Shown here: in pieces, positions 25,920 to 36,693 of the stretch | Position numbering within the stretch: the first letter of the stretch is position 1 | How the letters are laid out: each line of letters begins with the position of its first letter | Source of the DNA: Amoebophrya sp. A120 | Taxonomy: Eukaryota; Sar; Dinophyceae; Syndiniales; Amoebophryaceae | Assembly (NCBI GenBank): GCA_905178155.1 | Contig: CAJINV010000002.1 | Location: forward strand, 9,435,412 to 9,499,411 | DNA: 64,000 nucleotides | Direction of reading: 5' to 3' | Notes under the pieces: model-generated | Told to the model about the DNA's origin: nothing | Seen by the model: only the letters and a program-made list of their open reading frames with translations | The model's database searches: none | Program-made: the position numbers and the translations under genes

Positions 25920-27117
25920 GATAACTTCTAGACGCCTTCGGTCGGAACCGGATCGAAAAAAAAGCTTGGCGTCCTCCACTTTTAGCAAACGTAGCGGAGT
26001 GAACTCCCTAACGTATTTAGTCAACAGCAGGTCGAGACGGAGAATTTCGCTTTCAACATGGGCCGCGCGGTACTTCATGGCGTTCAAGGACTCCTCCTTG
26101 CCAGTCCTTTGTACCTCGAGGCGTCGTTCTCCCGAAGTCTCTTTTTTTGTAACAGGTGAGCCGTCTTGCGGCGCGGGGATTCTCCGCTCGATTTCGGAAG
26201 CATGCCGAAAAATCATTTGAGCTTCGGTCACAAACGCAGCGAGTCTCTCCTTTAACTCCGGGTCGAACTCAAATGCGACATACCGGACGGGCGGATTGTC
26301 CATCTTTTCGTCGTACTGGGAGTCATTATTTGAGTCCCCACGTAGAACGCGTGGCCAAGAGGAGGCGTGTCCCTTCATCCCCAAATACACGTACCCCCCG
26401 TTCAGATTGAGCTCCTTTGCTGCTTCCCACTGCAGGACCTGTTCAAACTGCTCCTTTTTCCCGTGTCTAGCAAACGAAGCCGCTTTGCTCAGAGGCGTCT
26501 TAGCCCGAACGATATTTCCTGCGTCGTATGACAGCGGCCCACTGCTGGGTTGCTTTACAAACCATGCGTATTCCTTCGGGGGTCCCACCGTTCCCAGAGG
26601 GGCCTTCGATGGCTCCGGGGGTGGTACTAGCTCTCCTTGGGGGCGGGCTCCGTTCTCATACAGCTCCCCGAGAAGACACTCAAGAGAACCTTCCTCCTCC
26701 GCATCGGCGAGCAGCGCAACGGCGACGCAGTTGTTGTCTTGGACGCAGTCTTTCAGGCAGCGCCCGGCAAAAGCTTCATTGCGTCTCTGCGTGCACTGCT
26801 CGCGCTCAGCAATGCTGCGGTCTTTATTACCGAGGCAGGTCCACTGAAACAAAGGCTCACTCTTGACGCTGTCCAGCAGTGTATTTCCTGCGTTTCCGTT
26901 TCTAAACTTCAGCTCTGGAGGTCTCTTATTTTCGCCTTGAAACAGCTTCGTGCCACTCTCCAAGCCAGACCCTGGAGAAACCGCCCTGGGATCTAATTTT
27001 TTGAACCCTTCGATGTACTGTTCGAGGTTTTTCTTCAACGTTTCCTGCTGCGTTTGGGACAATTTTCCATTTTGTCCTCGATTCTTTGCAATGTCTCCGA
27101 CGCAGTCTTTCGAATAT
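25920..27117 (-). CDS. PAN/apple-like cysteine motif protein with coiled coil, partial exon model
   Basis: One long minus-strand exon. From the 5' side: a Gln/Lys-rich helix (SQTQQETLKKNLEQYIEGFK); a cysteine cluster with pattern C-x3-C-x5-C then C (GRCLKDCVQDNNCVAVALL, later SLECLLGEL); the tail EYAWFVKQP; a middle region with GYVYLGMKGHASSWPRVL; and a C-terminal helical segment (ESEILRLDLLLTKYVREF). The cysteine spacing resembles PAN/apple modules, used in secreted or surface adhesion proteins; this is a resemblance only. The exon opens upstream of the first Met-like codon (a TTG), so an N-terminal exon with a possible signal peptide is missing. A related motif occurs in the gene at 30654-32105. 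Confidence 0.5.
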
Positions 27118-27273
27118 CAAAGCAAAAAAGTGCACTTACCGTCGTAATTTTTTTGATTTTACAAGCGAATCTGCATCACATCAAATTTGTAGGTCGAGAT
27201 CGATCCATACGGCTGGTTTTCGTTTTAGCACGTGTAACACTCTGTGAGAATAGATATACCTTCCGGCGGATAT

Positions 27274-27361
27274 GGATATTTTTGTCTTGCACTTGAATAC
27301 ATTTTCACAATGGATATTTTTGTCTTGCACTTGGATTGGTCTAGAATACATTTTCACAATG
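27274..27361. repeat. Imperfect tandem duplication (about 38-49 bp units)
   Basis: GGATATTTTTGTCTTGCACTTG followed by an ACATTTTCACAATG-type segment occurs twice in succession; the second copy carries a short insertion. It lies between minus-strand coding islands, probably in an intron or spacer. Confidence 0.75.
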
Positions 27362-27741
27362 AAAGCACTTTTTTTCTTGGATATGGTCGTTTCTAATGTT
27401 TTTGAAATTTCAGTCAGGCTCTCTGCAATTTCAGTCGCGCACTTTAATACTATTATCAAAAGGAAAAGCCCCCACACACACTCTAAGCAAGATTTTTAAC
27501 GATGCTCGTTTCACTGCCACCAGATGTGGATTTTTCTTGCATGCCGGGAAAGGAGCCGCAGCCGCGAACTTTATTTTGCGAGCGATCTCCACTTCAAATT
27601 CGCCGAAAAAATATAAATATGCAATCCTGAGCAGCTACAATTAGAATGTTGGTAGGCCTTGGCCTATAAATTTGAATATAGTATATCGAGTTTTTGCTTT
27701 CCCCTACTGTGCATGACAAAGTAGCCGCCAAGCCGGCATTT

Positions 27742-28128
27742 CTAGTAGCATTCGCTTGAGGATGTGACGATAGGATTTTTCCTCATGATAATTTCCGCAG
27801 GGCGTGGTTGCGTGGCAGTCGTGATTTGCTTCATCTCAGGCCACACTTCTTTCATGCTTACGAGCTTTGCAAGCGCCACCTCCATCCACACATTGACGAT
27901 GGTCGCCGCTTTGAGGGTCGCCCTGGTACCCTCGGATTCATACACCTGCTGCAACTTTCGCAGATCCTCTATCTCCTGGGTTTCTTTCGCAGACGAGCTT
28001 TCTCTCTTTGGAGGTCTCAAACTCTCTAGCTTGTCTTTGGCCTTGTCGAGCTTAAAGCGTGCCTCCTGGGACATGCGTTCCGCTCCAAGTGTCAGGAGTT
28101 TCAAGTTTTCGGCACGTAGCTGCTCCAT
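27742..28128 (-). CDS. Small coiled-coil protein (128 residues), unrecognised
   Basis: Open frame from an ATG at 28128 (MEQLRAENLKLLTLGAERMS) to a stop at 27742. It is highly charged and heptad-like (EARFKLDKAKDKLESLRPPK, ETQEIEDLRKLQQVYES). Upstream in the same frame is a hydrophobic stretch (VFILFTGLIVLILPLGVFF) separated from the ATG by an in-frame TAG at 28144. That pyrimidine-rich segment may be an intron end (TTTTTCATAG acceptor) rather than a membrane anchor. No known family; it belongs to the run of coiled-coil genes on this strand. Confidence 0.45.
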   Translation of the reverse strand: MEQLRAENLKLLTLGAERMSQEARFKLDKAKDKLESLRPPKRESSSAKETQEIEDLRKLQQVYESEGTRATLKAATIVNVWMEVALAKLVSMKEVWPEMKQITTATQPRPAEIIMRKNPIVTSSSECY

Positions 28129-29248
28129 CTCCCGTCGCGCCCGCTATCCTATGAAAAACACTCCCAAAGGCAAGATGAGAACAATAAGACCGGTAAATAA
28201 AATGAACACTTTCTTCCAAATAGATGAAAGCTAGAAAAACCTCCAAGTTGCGAATTCGTTGCATGTTTTTGGGTTTCCATCCAGACGCTGGCGCAACCTT
28301 AACCGTACAAATAACTCGTCGACGAATTATACCTACACTGGGCTAAAGTAAGAAACCATAGACTGGCTCAGCCTTCCGCACCTCTTCCCAGGAAGGACTC
28401 TGCTCTTTTTGCACAGGTCGCGCGCTACTGAATTGTGCTATCGCAACAGATTAGGTCTTATCGTCTTGTTGATGCCGGGTCTTTTCAAATGTGATATCTC
28501 CTGGACATCCTGTTTCGGCTGTGGCTGCGCGATACCAAGACGAAACTCGTCCCCGGCGCCGGCCCAAACAAAACAATGCGAGGGTGATGCACGTTCTGAA
28601 AACCTTGTACACGTTTCAATTTTCGGCAGGTTTGTACGCAAGACAGAGAGTCGCTTCTGCCTGACTCAGAAAAAGGACAAACCCGGGCCTTTGCGCGCGG
28701 TGCAGCCGGCTTTATGTTCATTTCGTCGCTTCTGCAAATGAAAGTCTTGCTGTTCTACATACTTCTAACGGATTCGCACATAAGCAATACTGGCGTGCTC
28801 ATTGCCCGAACGCAGCGACTTCGGACTTGGCGTACACGTAGGCAGTAGCCGTAGCCGCCCAATTCTTTGTCCTTCCTTACACCTATCTTTCTAGTCGCGT
28901 GCTGGCATCATACCAATTGGAGCTTGGAACTAACCTAGAATTTCAACGCTTGGACCACAAACCCTAGGCCTAAACGCTGTAACGTCTCTCGAATCGCAGC
29001 CGCGATGCCCTGCCGTCTGAGCAGTTACATGGCGGTTGAGACAGACTGCTCTATCCGACGAGGGCGACGCGACGCCCAGCAAATAAAATGGGATTCCTAA
29101 AAAAACTTGCGACAAACAGGACTCTGAGAAAAGATTGTAGAACGAAACGTTCTATACCGATGCATGTTAAGTGGCAAACGAGTGGTATGCAGAAACAGTG
29201 TGGCCCCATGATGATCGAACTCAAATCCAGCGGCAGAGTGGCTCGCAC

Positions 29249-30240
29249 CTCGCATTATTTCCGTCGAGTCTGGACCGGAGACAGAGTTCATTTTGGTACA
29301 TCAAATCTCTCGGGTCATCGTACTGGCTATAGCCCAGCATACCCTTGTCCGAGGCCACCCCCCTGGCGAGTACCCCCATAATATCGGCGTTCCGTTCGTC
29401 ACTATTCCACTCGATGTTGCCTCTCAATTGATTCCATGTCGTGCGGATAGCCTCGTCCGCTTGTCGTCTGAGTTTGGTGTGTGCGCGCTGAATTTTTTTT
29501 CCTGCCACGACAGCAAGCGCCGCCCCACCGATCGCCGCGGCTGCATGTGGGTTTGCCGCAACAAATCCCGCAGCGCTACCGAAGACAAACTTGGAAAAAC
29601 CGCCAATCGCAGTAGCTGCTGGCCCGAGGTGAGAAAGTCCCGTCGCGTGCGCAAAACCTTTCATCTGGTACAGCGCCATCTTCTTCATAGTGCCAGAGAT
29701 CATGTAGTGCCCGCCATGGGCTTGCTGAGTGACGGGATCGTGATAAACAGGTCCGAGTGATCTGAAACCTGCTTGGAAGATACTTCCGACTGTGTGTGCG
29801 GTGAATCCACCCGTGTTTTGTGCTACTGTTGGCACCGGAGCACACGCTCGTTGTCCCAGCTCCACAAAGGACGCGGTGGGCACCGGCGCCAATGCGCCGG
29901 AATGCGCCGAGGCTGACCCTCCTTCGCCAAGCTCTGGTGCAAAAATCCCGCCTGCACGGCTCTCGCCCACGGAGCCCCCCCCCGATAAGACCATGCCGCT
30001 GCCGGCCTCCGCTGCTCCCGCTTCATTTGTCCCAGTAGTACCGAGAAGGGCGCGGTGATTCTCGGCGGCGCCGCTGGATGAACTTTCTGCACAGCCATCC
30101 TCCCGCGTTTCCGATTCCGACACTAACAAAAAGGAAGCAGCCTTAAATTCCACCGGTTTGTCCTTCGCGGAAGAAAACGCCTCAACAACGATCTCGTACG
30201 TCTTGCCCATCGCCGTCTGAAACTGCCATTCCACAGCCAT
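29249..30240 (-). CDS. Unrecognised Gly/Ala-rich protein with hydrophobic central segment
   Basis: Starts at ATG 30240 (MAVEWQFQTAMGKTYEIVVE), a beta-like N-terminal module. A Gly/Ala/Ser-rich linker follows, then a block rich in Gly, His and Ala with hydrophobic stretches (GFSKFVFGSAAGFVAANPHA, AAIGGAALAVVAG) compatible with membrane insertion. A charged tail (KKIQRAHTKLRRQADEAIRT) follows. The exon ends near a GTGCGAG donor at 29248. Downstream exons between 28.2 and 29.2 kb could not be assigned. No recognised domain. Confidence 0.5.
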
Positions 30241-30653
30241 TTCAAAACCACGCACCACATTGCATCAAAATAAAAAATACCCCTACACCAAACACCGACC
30301 TTAATTTGGCGAGGCATATATAATTTCCTTTGATATTTAGTCTGGCCCTGCCACGCTATTCATCAATGTCCGTTTCAGAGCCGATAAAGACGAGTCCAGC
30401 GTGATACCTGTGTACTTCTGCTGTACTGTGGCTTTACAATTCTTTGCTTGGTAATGGTACATCTGGTCGACCCACCCACCGATTGCGCGAGTAGCGGTGT
30501 ACTGCCGGCTTCTGCCTACTTAATTGATCACGGGAGCGGTAAGGCAGGGGGCCACCAGAGCGGTCTAGTCAACCAGAACAGTGAAATACAAACAGGGGCC
30601 GCTTGCTCCGCCCGCTAGCTAAATCCGCGGCCCGCGCAAGCAGTGCAAGGATG

Positions 30654-32105
30654 TCAGCCGACAGCTTTTCCGTTTGTGCACGTCGACGTCCACGCTGTGA
30701 TCGCAAAAAAAAAATACATACTTGTGATGTTCCGAATCGAATGAGCTGGGTAAGGGGCTATTTTTTCGTTTTGTAGGTCGTTGATGTATTCAAGTGTTCG
30801 CAGGACAAGACCCGCGTCTGGAATGAAGAATACGTCCGCGCTGTCTCCTGCATCTGCTTGCTGAATCAAAGAATCCACGAACCACGTCTCTAGTTCGAGA
30901 AGCAACATGGTACGCTTGAGCACCGCAAGACGGCGCGCTTGCCGGTCCGCCTCCCCTTTTTGCTCGACCAACACTTCCCAGGACGTGTGTATCTCCTCGT
31001 CGACTTCCTTTTGCTCCGCCTCCGTTTGCCTGCCCTTCTTGAAGAGATACTCAAACCCCGTCGCGCCTTTTCCTTCTCCCCAGAAATCGGCCCTGGTAAG
31101 CTTCCGCATGTCCGGAAGCGTGGTCGAGCTCGAGCGCGACAACTTCGGTCTTTTTGATTGGTTTGTTCCTTCTTGTTTTGTTCTAGAACCCGACAGACAA
31201 GAAAATGTCTGTTTGTCTTTTTTGCTAGGCCCGATGGCTGCGTCGCGCATACTGACTGTTGAACCGTCGCCTGACGGAGAACCCTTGACGACCGTGATTT
31301 TCGCAACTTTACAGCTTTTTTTCAGCACGCACGCTTCAAGGCAGCGACCTTCCAAAACATCGTACGACTCGTCCTTGCCAATAGCTTCCCCTTCTTTTGG
31401 TTTTGCCCACATCAAAGAGAAGTTGACAGCACTTTCAAGTTCTCGCTTTTCTCTTTCGTCCACGACGGGCTCCATCACGGCTCGCTTTTTCCCGATCGAG
31501 GGATAGCGGACCATCTCTAGAAGAATGGCATTCACGTCCTGAGCAGTCAACTCGATCATCACGCGAACGTTTTCGATCTCGGCTTCTTTCATTTGCTTCA
31601 ACTCTTGCAAAGAAGGCTTAAGCTCAATGTTGTCGAATGCTGGCGCATCCGAATCCATTTCAAACCGCTGCAGGTGTTTCCGCGCTTTTTCCCGGACTGC
31701 CTTGACTTCTGATTTTGCCTCTTTGTTGAGCATCTCCCACAGACGAATTTTCTCTTCGACCTGCTCAGCCTGCCGCCACAATATCACCCAGTGCCGATTC
31801 AGCGTACGAAACTTAGCTACGAGCTCCTGTCTCTCTGCGTCTGCAAATTGATATGATCCACTCCAGTCAAGGTCAAAAAAAGCTTCGGCGTGGGCCAAGA
31901 AAAAAGCCGGATTGAACCCGTTGGTGCCGCCCTCCGCAAGCACTTCCGTCATCCACGCGAAATTTTCATCACGCCCCGTTTGAGGGTTCGCATCTCTGAG
32001 CGCTGGCGCCAAGGGGGCGGGCGCCCTTTTCTGCGCGGCGATCCCGGGCGTCGGCGTTCCCTGCACAAGTCGGCTGTACCAATCGGCATCTGTGGTAAGT
32101 AACAT
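30654..32105 (-). CDS. Coiled-coil protein with PAN-like cysteine motif, paralogue-like to 25920-27117
   Basis: A long open exon beginning at acceptor CCACAG near 32094 (frame opens DADWYSRLVQGTPTP). It encodes an alpha-helical N-terminal half (RHWVILWRQAEQVEEKIRLW, IENVRVMIELTAQDVNAIL), then GRCLEACVLKKSCKVAKIT with a downstream C (TFSCLSGSR). This is the same C-x3-C-x5-C arrangement as in the neighbouring gene. A C-terminal helical part (QARRLAVLKRTMLLLELETW) follows. An upstream hydrophobic frame at 32207-32506 (AVLLRIAISFAGGFLRCC) might supply an N-terminal signal or membrane exon. The exon probably ends at a GTATGT donor near 30728, before the Phe-rich read-through. Function unknown. Confidence 0.5.
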   Translation of the reverse strand: MLLTTDADWYSRLVQGTPTPGIAAQKRAPAPLAPALRDANPQTGRDENFAWMTEVLAEGGTNGFNPAFFLAHAEAFFDLDWSGSYQFADAERQELVAKFRTLNRHWVILWRQAEQVEEKIRLWEMLNKEAKSEVKAVREKARKHLQRFEMDSDAPAFDNIELKPSLQELKQMKEAEIENVRVMIELTAQDVNAILLEMVRYPSIGKKRAVMEPVVDEREKRELESAVNFSLMWAKPKEGEAIGKDESYDVLEGRCLEACVLKKSCKVAKITVVKGSPSGDGSTVSMRDAAIGPSKKDKQTFSCLSGSRTKQEGTNQSKRPKLSRSSSTTLPDMRKLTRADFWGEGKGATGFEYLFKKGRQTEAEQKEVDEEIHTSWEVLVEQKGEADRQARRLAVLKRTMLLLELETWFVDSLIQQADAGDSADVFFIPDAGLVLRTLEYINDLQNEKIAPYPAHSIRNITSMYFFFAITAWTSTCTNGKAVG

Positions 32106-32919
32106 AGAAAAAAAAGTTCACCATGTAAAATCGAGGCTTGCATCAAACGAGTGGTCCGACAAATCACCAGGTCGAACGCTCGTCCTTCCTGTTCTATGCG
32201 TGATTATCAAACGGAGGCTATCGCCACGCGAATGACAAAGGTCAGACAACAGCGCAAGAAGCCACCAGCAAACGAGATGGCGATACGCAAGAGCACAGCG
32301 AGTGAATGTGAAACTGAAAGCCGCACGGAGTAATCATTCAATATTAAGCGGAAGAGTGACTCAGGGTCAGATTCCGGCTCTGTATCATTGTTTCTTCTCC
32401 ACGCAATATGTAGATTTTTTGATCTTTTCATCATCTCAGTTGCGAAAAAGCTGAACCCATGTTCCGGTTCTAAAAATGCAGGTACCTTGGTTAGGACCAT
32501 CGGCAAGCCAGTCTTGTGGCTGCGCTGCTGCCGTGCCGGTGCCTGGGTCGACGATCCATAAGAAAAAGACTACAGCTCTGCAGTATCATCTACTTGAGAT
32601 CGTGTTGATGCGGCTCCAAACTAAATTTGACATCAGTCTCAACAACGCACAGAGCTGCTACTTTGTTTTTCGCGAACTTCTGCTGTGACAAGTAGACACT
32701 GGTGGTGGAAAGCGCTCGACAAGTCGGTGCCACGACTCCTTGCTATGTTCTCCTGCAAACACTTTCGAGAAATTTGTGCCAGAAAAGATCCTATCTCATA
32801 TCTTCTGTCGAGTCCTCGGGCTCCCGGTGTTGTTGAGTGTGGTCACTACATCCACATCGGCAACCAGTACCTACATCGCAGCACCATTCGTTACCACCGC
32901 CTGGCTACTCAAACTGTAA

Positions 32920-33465
32920 CTACATAGGGCTAGTAGGCGGGCTAGGGGTACCTATGTATAGCTGTGTGATATTTGCTAGTTCAAGTAGAAGGTGAGACGA
33001 TAAAAAGCAATGCGAGCTGCAGGCGATTTCTTCCATATAATTGTTCCGCTCGAGAGGAGGCGAATGAGGTGTCGAGTATGGCTGCGGAGCCCCGCGAGAA
33101 GCAGACGGACCCCCAGGCACCACGCCCCCCGCGTTCCGTGACTGCGGATCTGATGTCCTCCCAACCCGCGCACGGTCTCGTAGAGGAGGTGGTGTGCGAG
33201 AGCGACCAGGGTCGCCGATGGATACCACCGTGCTTTCCTCGCTGTCCGAGCCAGAAAAGGAGTTTCCCCTCCTTGTTGGTGGAACTGAACGTTGTGAAGA
33301 ACGAGGAAATCTGCCACTATTTGTATGGTAAGAACTAGATGATGCTGACTTCTCCATAAACGTCTGCTCGCGGCCTTCTTGTTCGCGCGTTTCGAACCGG
33401 TTCGGCTGGTCCACCTCTCCACCGAGCGCAGAAAGCCAGTCGCTGTCGTCTTCGAAGTCGAACAT
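32920..33465 (-). CDS. Unrecognised Ser/Pro/Arg-rich protein (about 181 residues)
   Basis: Open from ATG 33465 (MFDFEDDSDWLSALGGEVDQ) to a stop at 32920. An acidic amphipathic N-terminus with DDSDWLSAL is followed by a disordered region rich in Ser, Arg and Pro (PRSSQRSVPPTRRGNSFSGS, SRTPPPLRDRARVGRTSDP) and a short hydrophobic C-terminus. SR-like dipeptides suggest a phosphorylatable disordered protein. A GTACCC donor at the 3' end is possible, so the C-terminus may differ. No family assigned. Confidence 0.4.
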   Translation of the reverse strand: MFDFEDDSDWLSALGGEVDQPNRFETREQEGREQTFMEKSASSSSYHTNSGRFPRSSQRSVPPTRRGNSFSGSDSEESTVVSIGDPGRSRTPPPLRDRARVGRTSDPQSRNAGGVVPGGPSASRGAPQPYSTPHSPPLERNNYMEEIACSSHCFLSSHLLLELANITQLYIGTPSPPTSPM

Positions 33466-33945
33466 GGAACTTGTCACACAGAAAAAAGCTAGCATTTTAT
33501 TTTGCAATGCAAAAAGAACTGCACAGAAAAATCAGCCATATCGGGTGGGGGAAAACTCCTCATGCCATGGCCATGCTGATGTTTAGGGTTATACACGAGG
33601 GCGAAAGGTGCTCTGCGTAATCGCAATCGGCTTCTGCACTTCAAATTAATATGCTATGCTAGCCTTTTTCTTTGGCGTACAGCTGCTCTCATAGTCCGAG
33701 TGATCATGATAGCGAAATATCAAGAAGAAATAACCTCCCACCGCGTTCATAGTTCTCTAATCATCACACTAAGTACCTACTTTGCTGATTGACACTGAAA
33801 ATACCATACCATTACCGACACCCAAAGGGCCAACGGTACATAACGCGAAGTCGCTGCCAAGAACGCCCACGGATACGAACGCACAGATTGTTTTCAAGAT
33901 CACATGCAACTGCACACACCCCGTTCGCCTCGACTCGCGCTCCCT

Positions 33946-34810
33946 TCAGGGACCAAGGAGACACGCCCGGCTGGAGGTTATCTTCCGCCTGATAAGCATC
34001 CCGCCCGTGTCGTGTTCGCGCCGTGCTTTGTGACGGCGCGCCTGCGCCTCATGTTCCCAATAATACCCGAAAATACCGGATGGAGACACGGCGAGAATCG
34101 CGACGAGGATCCAGGATGGAGGCCTGATTTTTTTCAAGGAATGTTCTCGCCGAGTTCCCGTCGAAGCTCCTGCGGCGGTGGAGTCATCCCTAGTCTGCTT
34201 CTGCAGCAGCTCACATTTGTTCGGTTGCGACGCACATTTCCTGCCGGTAGTAGGCTCCCTCAGGCCAGCGCCGGCTTCACGCTCCACCGGGTAAGCGAAT
34301 CTGAGACAGAGAATGTATTTCCCTCCTGGCGTTTTTAGAAGCCTGGATGTCAAATAAAGTTAAAGTAGATGAACCACCACAATGAATAGCTGTCAGCAAC
34401 AACGCTCTTGTCTCGTTTGACGCACACGCACATCAACATTTTTATACCGCTCGGCTGGCAACGGCACGAATGTTTCCCTCGTTTTCCGCTTCTGCTGCAG
34501 CTCGGATTTGTTCGGTTGCGACGCACATGATTTCCAGCCGGCATCATGCCTCCTCACGCTGACGCCGCGCTCCGGGCAAGCAGATCTGAGAAAGGGAGTT
34601 GGACGTATGAATGTTGTCGAAAGTTAAAATACAAGCACCAGAATGAATTGAGCAAGAATGCTCTAGTCTCTTTTGACAAAAATCAAGATTTTTGTACCGC
34701 TCGGCTGGCATCGGCATGAATGCTTCCCTCCTATTTCTGCTGTTTCTTGTTGAGACTGCGACGGTCAACGACGAACTAACTTCGATGTTTTTCCAAGGAA
34801 AAAAAACCAT
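33946..34810 (-). CDS. Candidate gene with tandemly duplicated exon and a membrane segment
   Basis: Minus-strand coding islands carry two related peptides. AFMPMPAERYKNLD (near 34720-34680) and TFVPLPAERYKNVD (near 34475-34430) differ mainly at silent or conservative positions. Two further related islands begin CASQPNKSELQQK (near 34520) and CASQPNKCELLQK (near 34230). The last island continues to a transmembrane-like segment (SWILVAILAVSPSGIFGYYW) near 34080. An ATG at 34810 (MVFFPWKNIEVSSSLTVAV) may start the gene. Splice sites were not resolved, so exon order is inferred from the DNA duplication. Function unknown. Confidence 0.3.
34195..34740. repeat. Diverged tandem duplication, period about 250-290 bp
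   Basis: TTCGGTTGCGACGCACAT occurs near 34221 and 34512, and CCGCTCGGCTGGCA near 34447 and 34697, in the same order and strand. Mismatches between copies preserve the minus-strand peptide, which suggests a duplicated coding exon rather than a satellite. Confidence 0.7.
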
Positions 34811-34875
34811 CACTACCAGTTTCTTTGCATTTATTTCCGCTCAGGAGAAGTAGCAGGCGGATCCTTTACGCCTGC

Positions 34876-34913
34876 CAACTTCTCATCCACCCGGCCGGGT
34901 GGATGAGAAGTTG
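34876..34913. repeat. Perfect 38-bp palindrome
   Basis: CAACTTCTCATCCACCCGG is followed immediately by its exact reverse complement with no spacer; the centre is CCGGCCGG. It can extrude as a cruciform or form a hairpin in RNA. It lies upstream of the duplicated-exon gene. Confidence 0.95.
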
Positions 34914-35110
34914 ACCTGTAACTACTCCTCGGAGGTTATTTTTTACCTCACTCTAAGAAATGTCTCGCGAGCACGAGCGCAGATAATGCAGAGTCCACCT
35001 CTGCAAAAGACTGATAGAAGTGGTCGTTTTTTTTTGTGCGTAATTAGGCTGCTTACTCCGGACTCAGCTTCTTCGTCCGATCTTCTTCATGATCACAATT
35101 TTTGAGTTTT

Positions 35111-35140
35111 GAAATTGAAATTGAAATTGAAATTGAAATT
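35111..35140. repeat. Microsatellite (GAAATT)5
   Basis: Five perfect tandem copies of the hexamer GAAATT, followed by further AAATT-rich sequence to about 35200. No gene is supported between 34.9 and 35.7 kb. Confidence 0.95.
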
Positions 35141-36059
35141 AATTTGTATTTTTTGAAATGGGGTTGCGGTTGGAAATTCAATTTGAAATTAGAATCCGAA
35201 ATAAATGTAGTTTCGAAAAGACAAGCGACACTGAATTAGGGAATTCAAAAGTTAACAAGAAAAAAGCCGGACGCATGGGGGACATGGACACGACTCCTCT
35301 TGTAACCACGACGCTGGAATGTTAAATAGCAAAAGCAATAGAATGGTGACGGAAGGCACAAACTTAATTACTTGTTAATTATACTGGGATTTACTCGATT
35401 CCCGTAATTGTGATGTATAGTCTTTCTCTAAACGCGATTAACGGACGCTCCAGAAAGAAGCGGCTGACGCTGCTCGTTCGGACGAAAGTGCTGCATTGTT
35501 GCACGGCGAACGACATTCACGAACGATGAAACCGAGTACGCGCACGCAGCTTTACACCGACTCTGCAATCACTTAAACATCTTTCTACAACTTCATGAAC
35601 GAACTATCCGACACTTCTTCTGTTCATGTTTAAAGAACGAAAAGCACGTCTTTATGGACAAAAACCGAGCCATCAGGCCTTGTTTCAAGCTCGGAGACGA
35701 AATACCATGGACTGCCAATCGCAGCGTACGGTGTCGGTGCGAGGAGGTTCAAAAAGCACAGGTAGTTTAATACGATGTCTTCCAAGATGCGGGAAGAACT
35801 ACGTGACCGACAAAAAAGGAGACTGAAACTCAAAGCAGCACAGATTGAAGGCACGAAATGCAAAAGCACAACCGACACAAAAATTCAAAACAATTGCAAA
35901 AGCCTCGCCACGCACTGTAACGAAGACAAATTTATTTTCGATGAGGCACGGACAATCATCTTTAGTTCTGAGTCAGCATCGCAATCTCAAAGACCGAAAG
36001 TGTCTTCTCAGTGGACAGATGAACACGATCTACGGGTTGCTTCTCAAGCAGATCCAAGT

Positions 36060-36346
36060 CCCCGCTTATAAAAATGATAGCGAGACTCATTTTCCTCCTG
36101 AGAAACATGCGGGCGGCGTTTACTTGTTCCTTGTGCTCGTGCATCAAAACAATCCAAAACAAAGAAGTAGGTCGTGGCGTAAATGTCCAGCGACAAGCTC
36201 CACGCGTTCGATTCTGTTTTAGGGAAGAACCTCCATGGTGCTGTCGCAATGGCTTTTCTTGCCACACCTCCTCCGGTCAGACCACGAGATCGGTTATATA
36301 TTGCACCTCCTTCTTGGATGATTGTTTCACAACTCCTGTGTAGCAT
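36060..36346 (-). CDS. Possible short gene or first exon, unrecognised
   Basis: ATG at 36346 opens MLHRSCETIIQEGGAIYNRS, then GLTGGGVARKAIATAPWRFF and a hydrophobic patch (LSLDIYATTYFFVLDCF). A GTAAAC donor near 36150 would end the exon. The Arg/Ser/Ala-rich start is compatible with a mitochondrial targeting peptide. No downstream exon could be joined in frame, and no family is recognised. Confidence 0.28.
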
Positions 36347-36693
36347 AGAGGCAAAGAACTGAAGACCGAGCACTACTAGGGATAGCGTTTGAATCCTGAG
36401 ACGTTTTCCAAATGAAAATCTCGCAAAAGAAGCACTTCACAAATAAACAGCGCATTCTTCATTTGTTCGAGTCTTTCGCGGTAATTCTTGTCGTGAGAAG
36501 CTCGTCTGCTGACCGTGGTCATCGAGTCAAAGAGCAGCAGCGTATAGCGAATTCCGGGCACCGCCAGCAATGGATGAGCGACACCGGCTCCGACACGGCA
36601 CTGCGTCCATCATATCGGCCTCCTCTCGCCCGGTCGCGCACCGTCTTACGCTGATGCTGTAGGCACGGCTTTCCGAAACAGCAGGTGCAGCTA

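Noticed and set aside
28144-28230. Calling a tail-anchored or signal-anchored protein from the hydrophobic stretch
   Set aside because: The segment is T-rich and ends in a good acceptor (TTTTTCATAG), so it may be an intron end; kept only as an observation.
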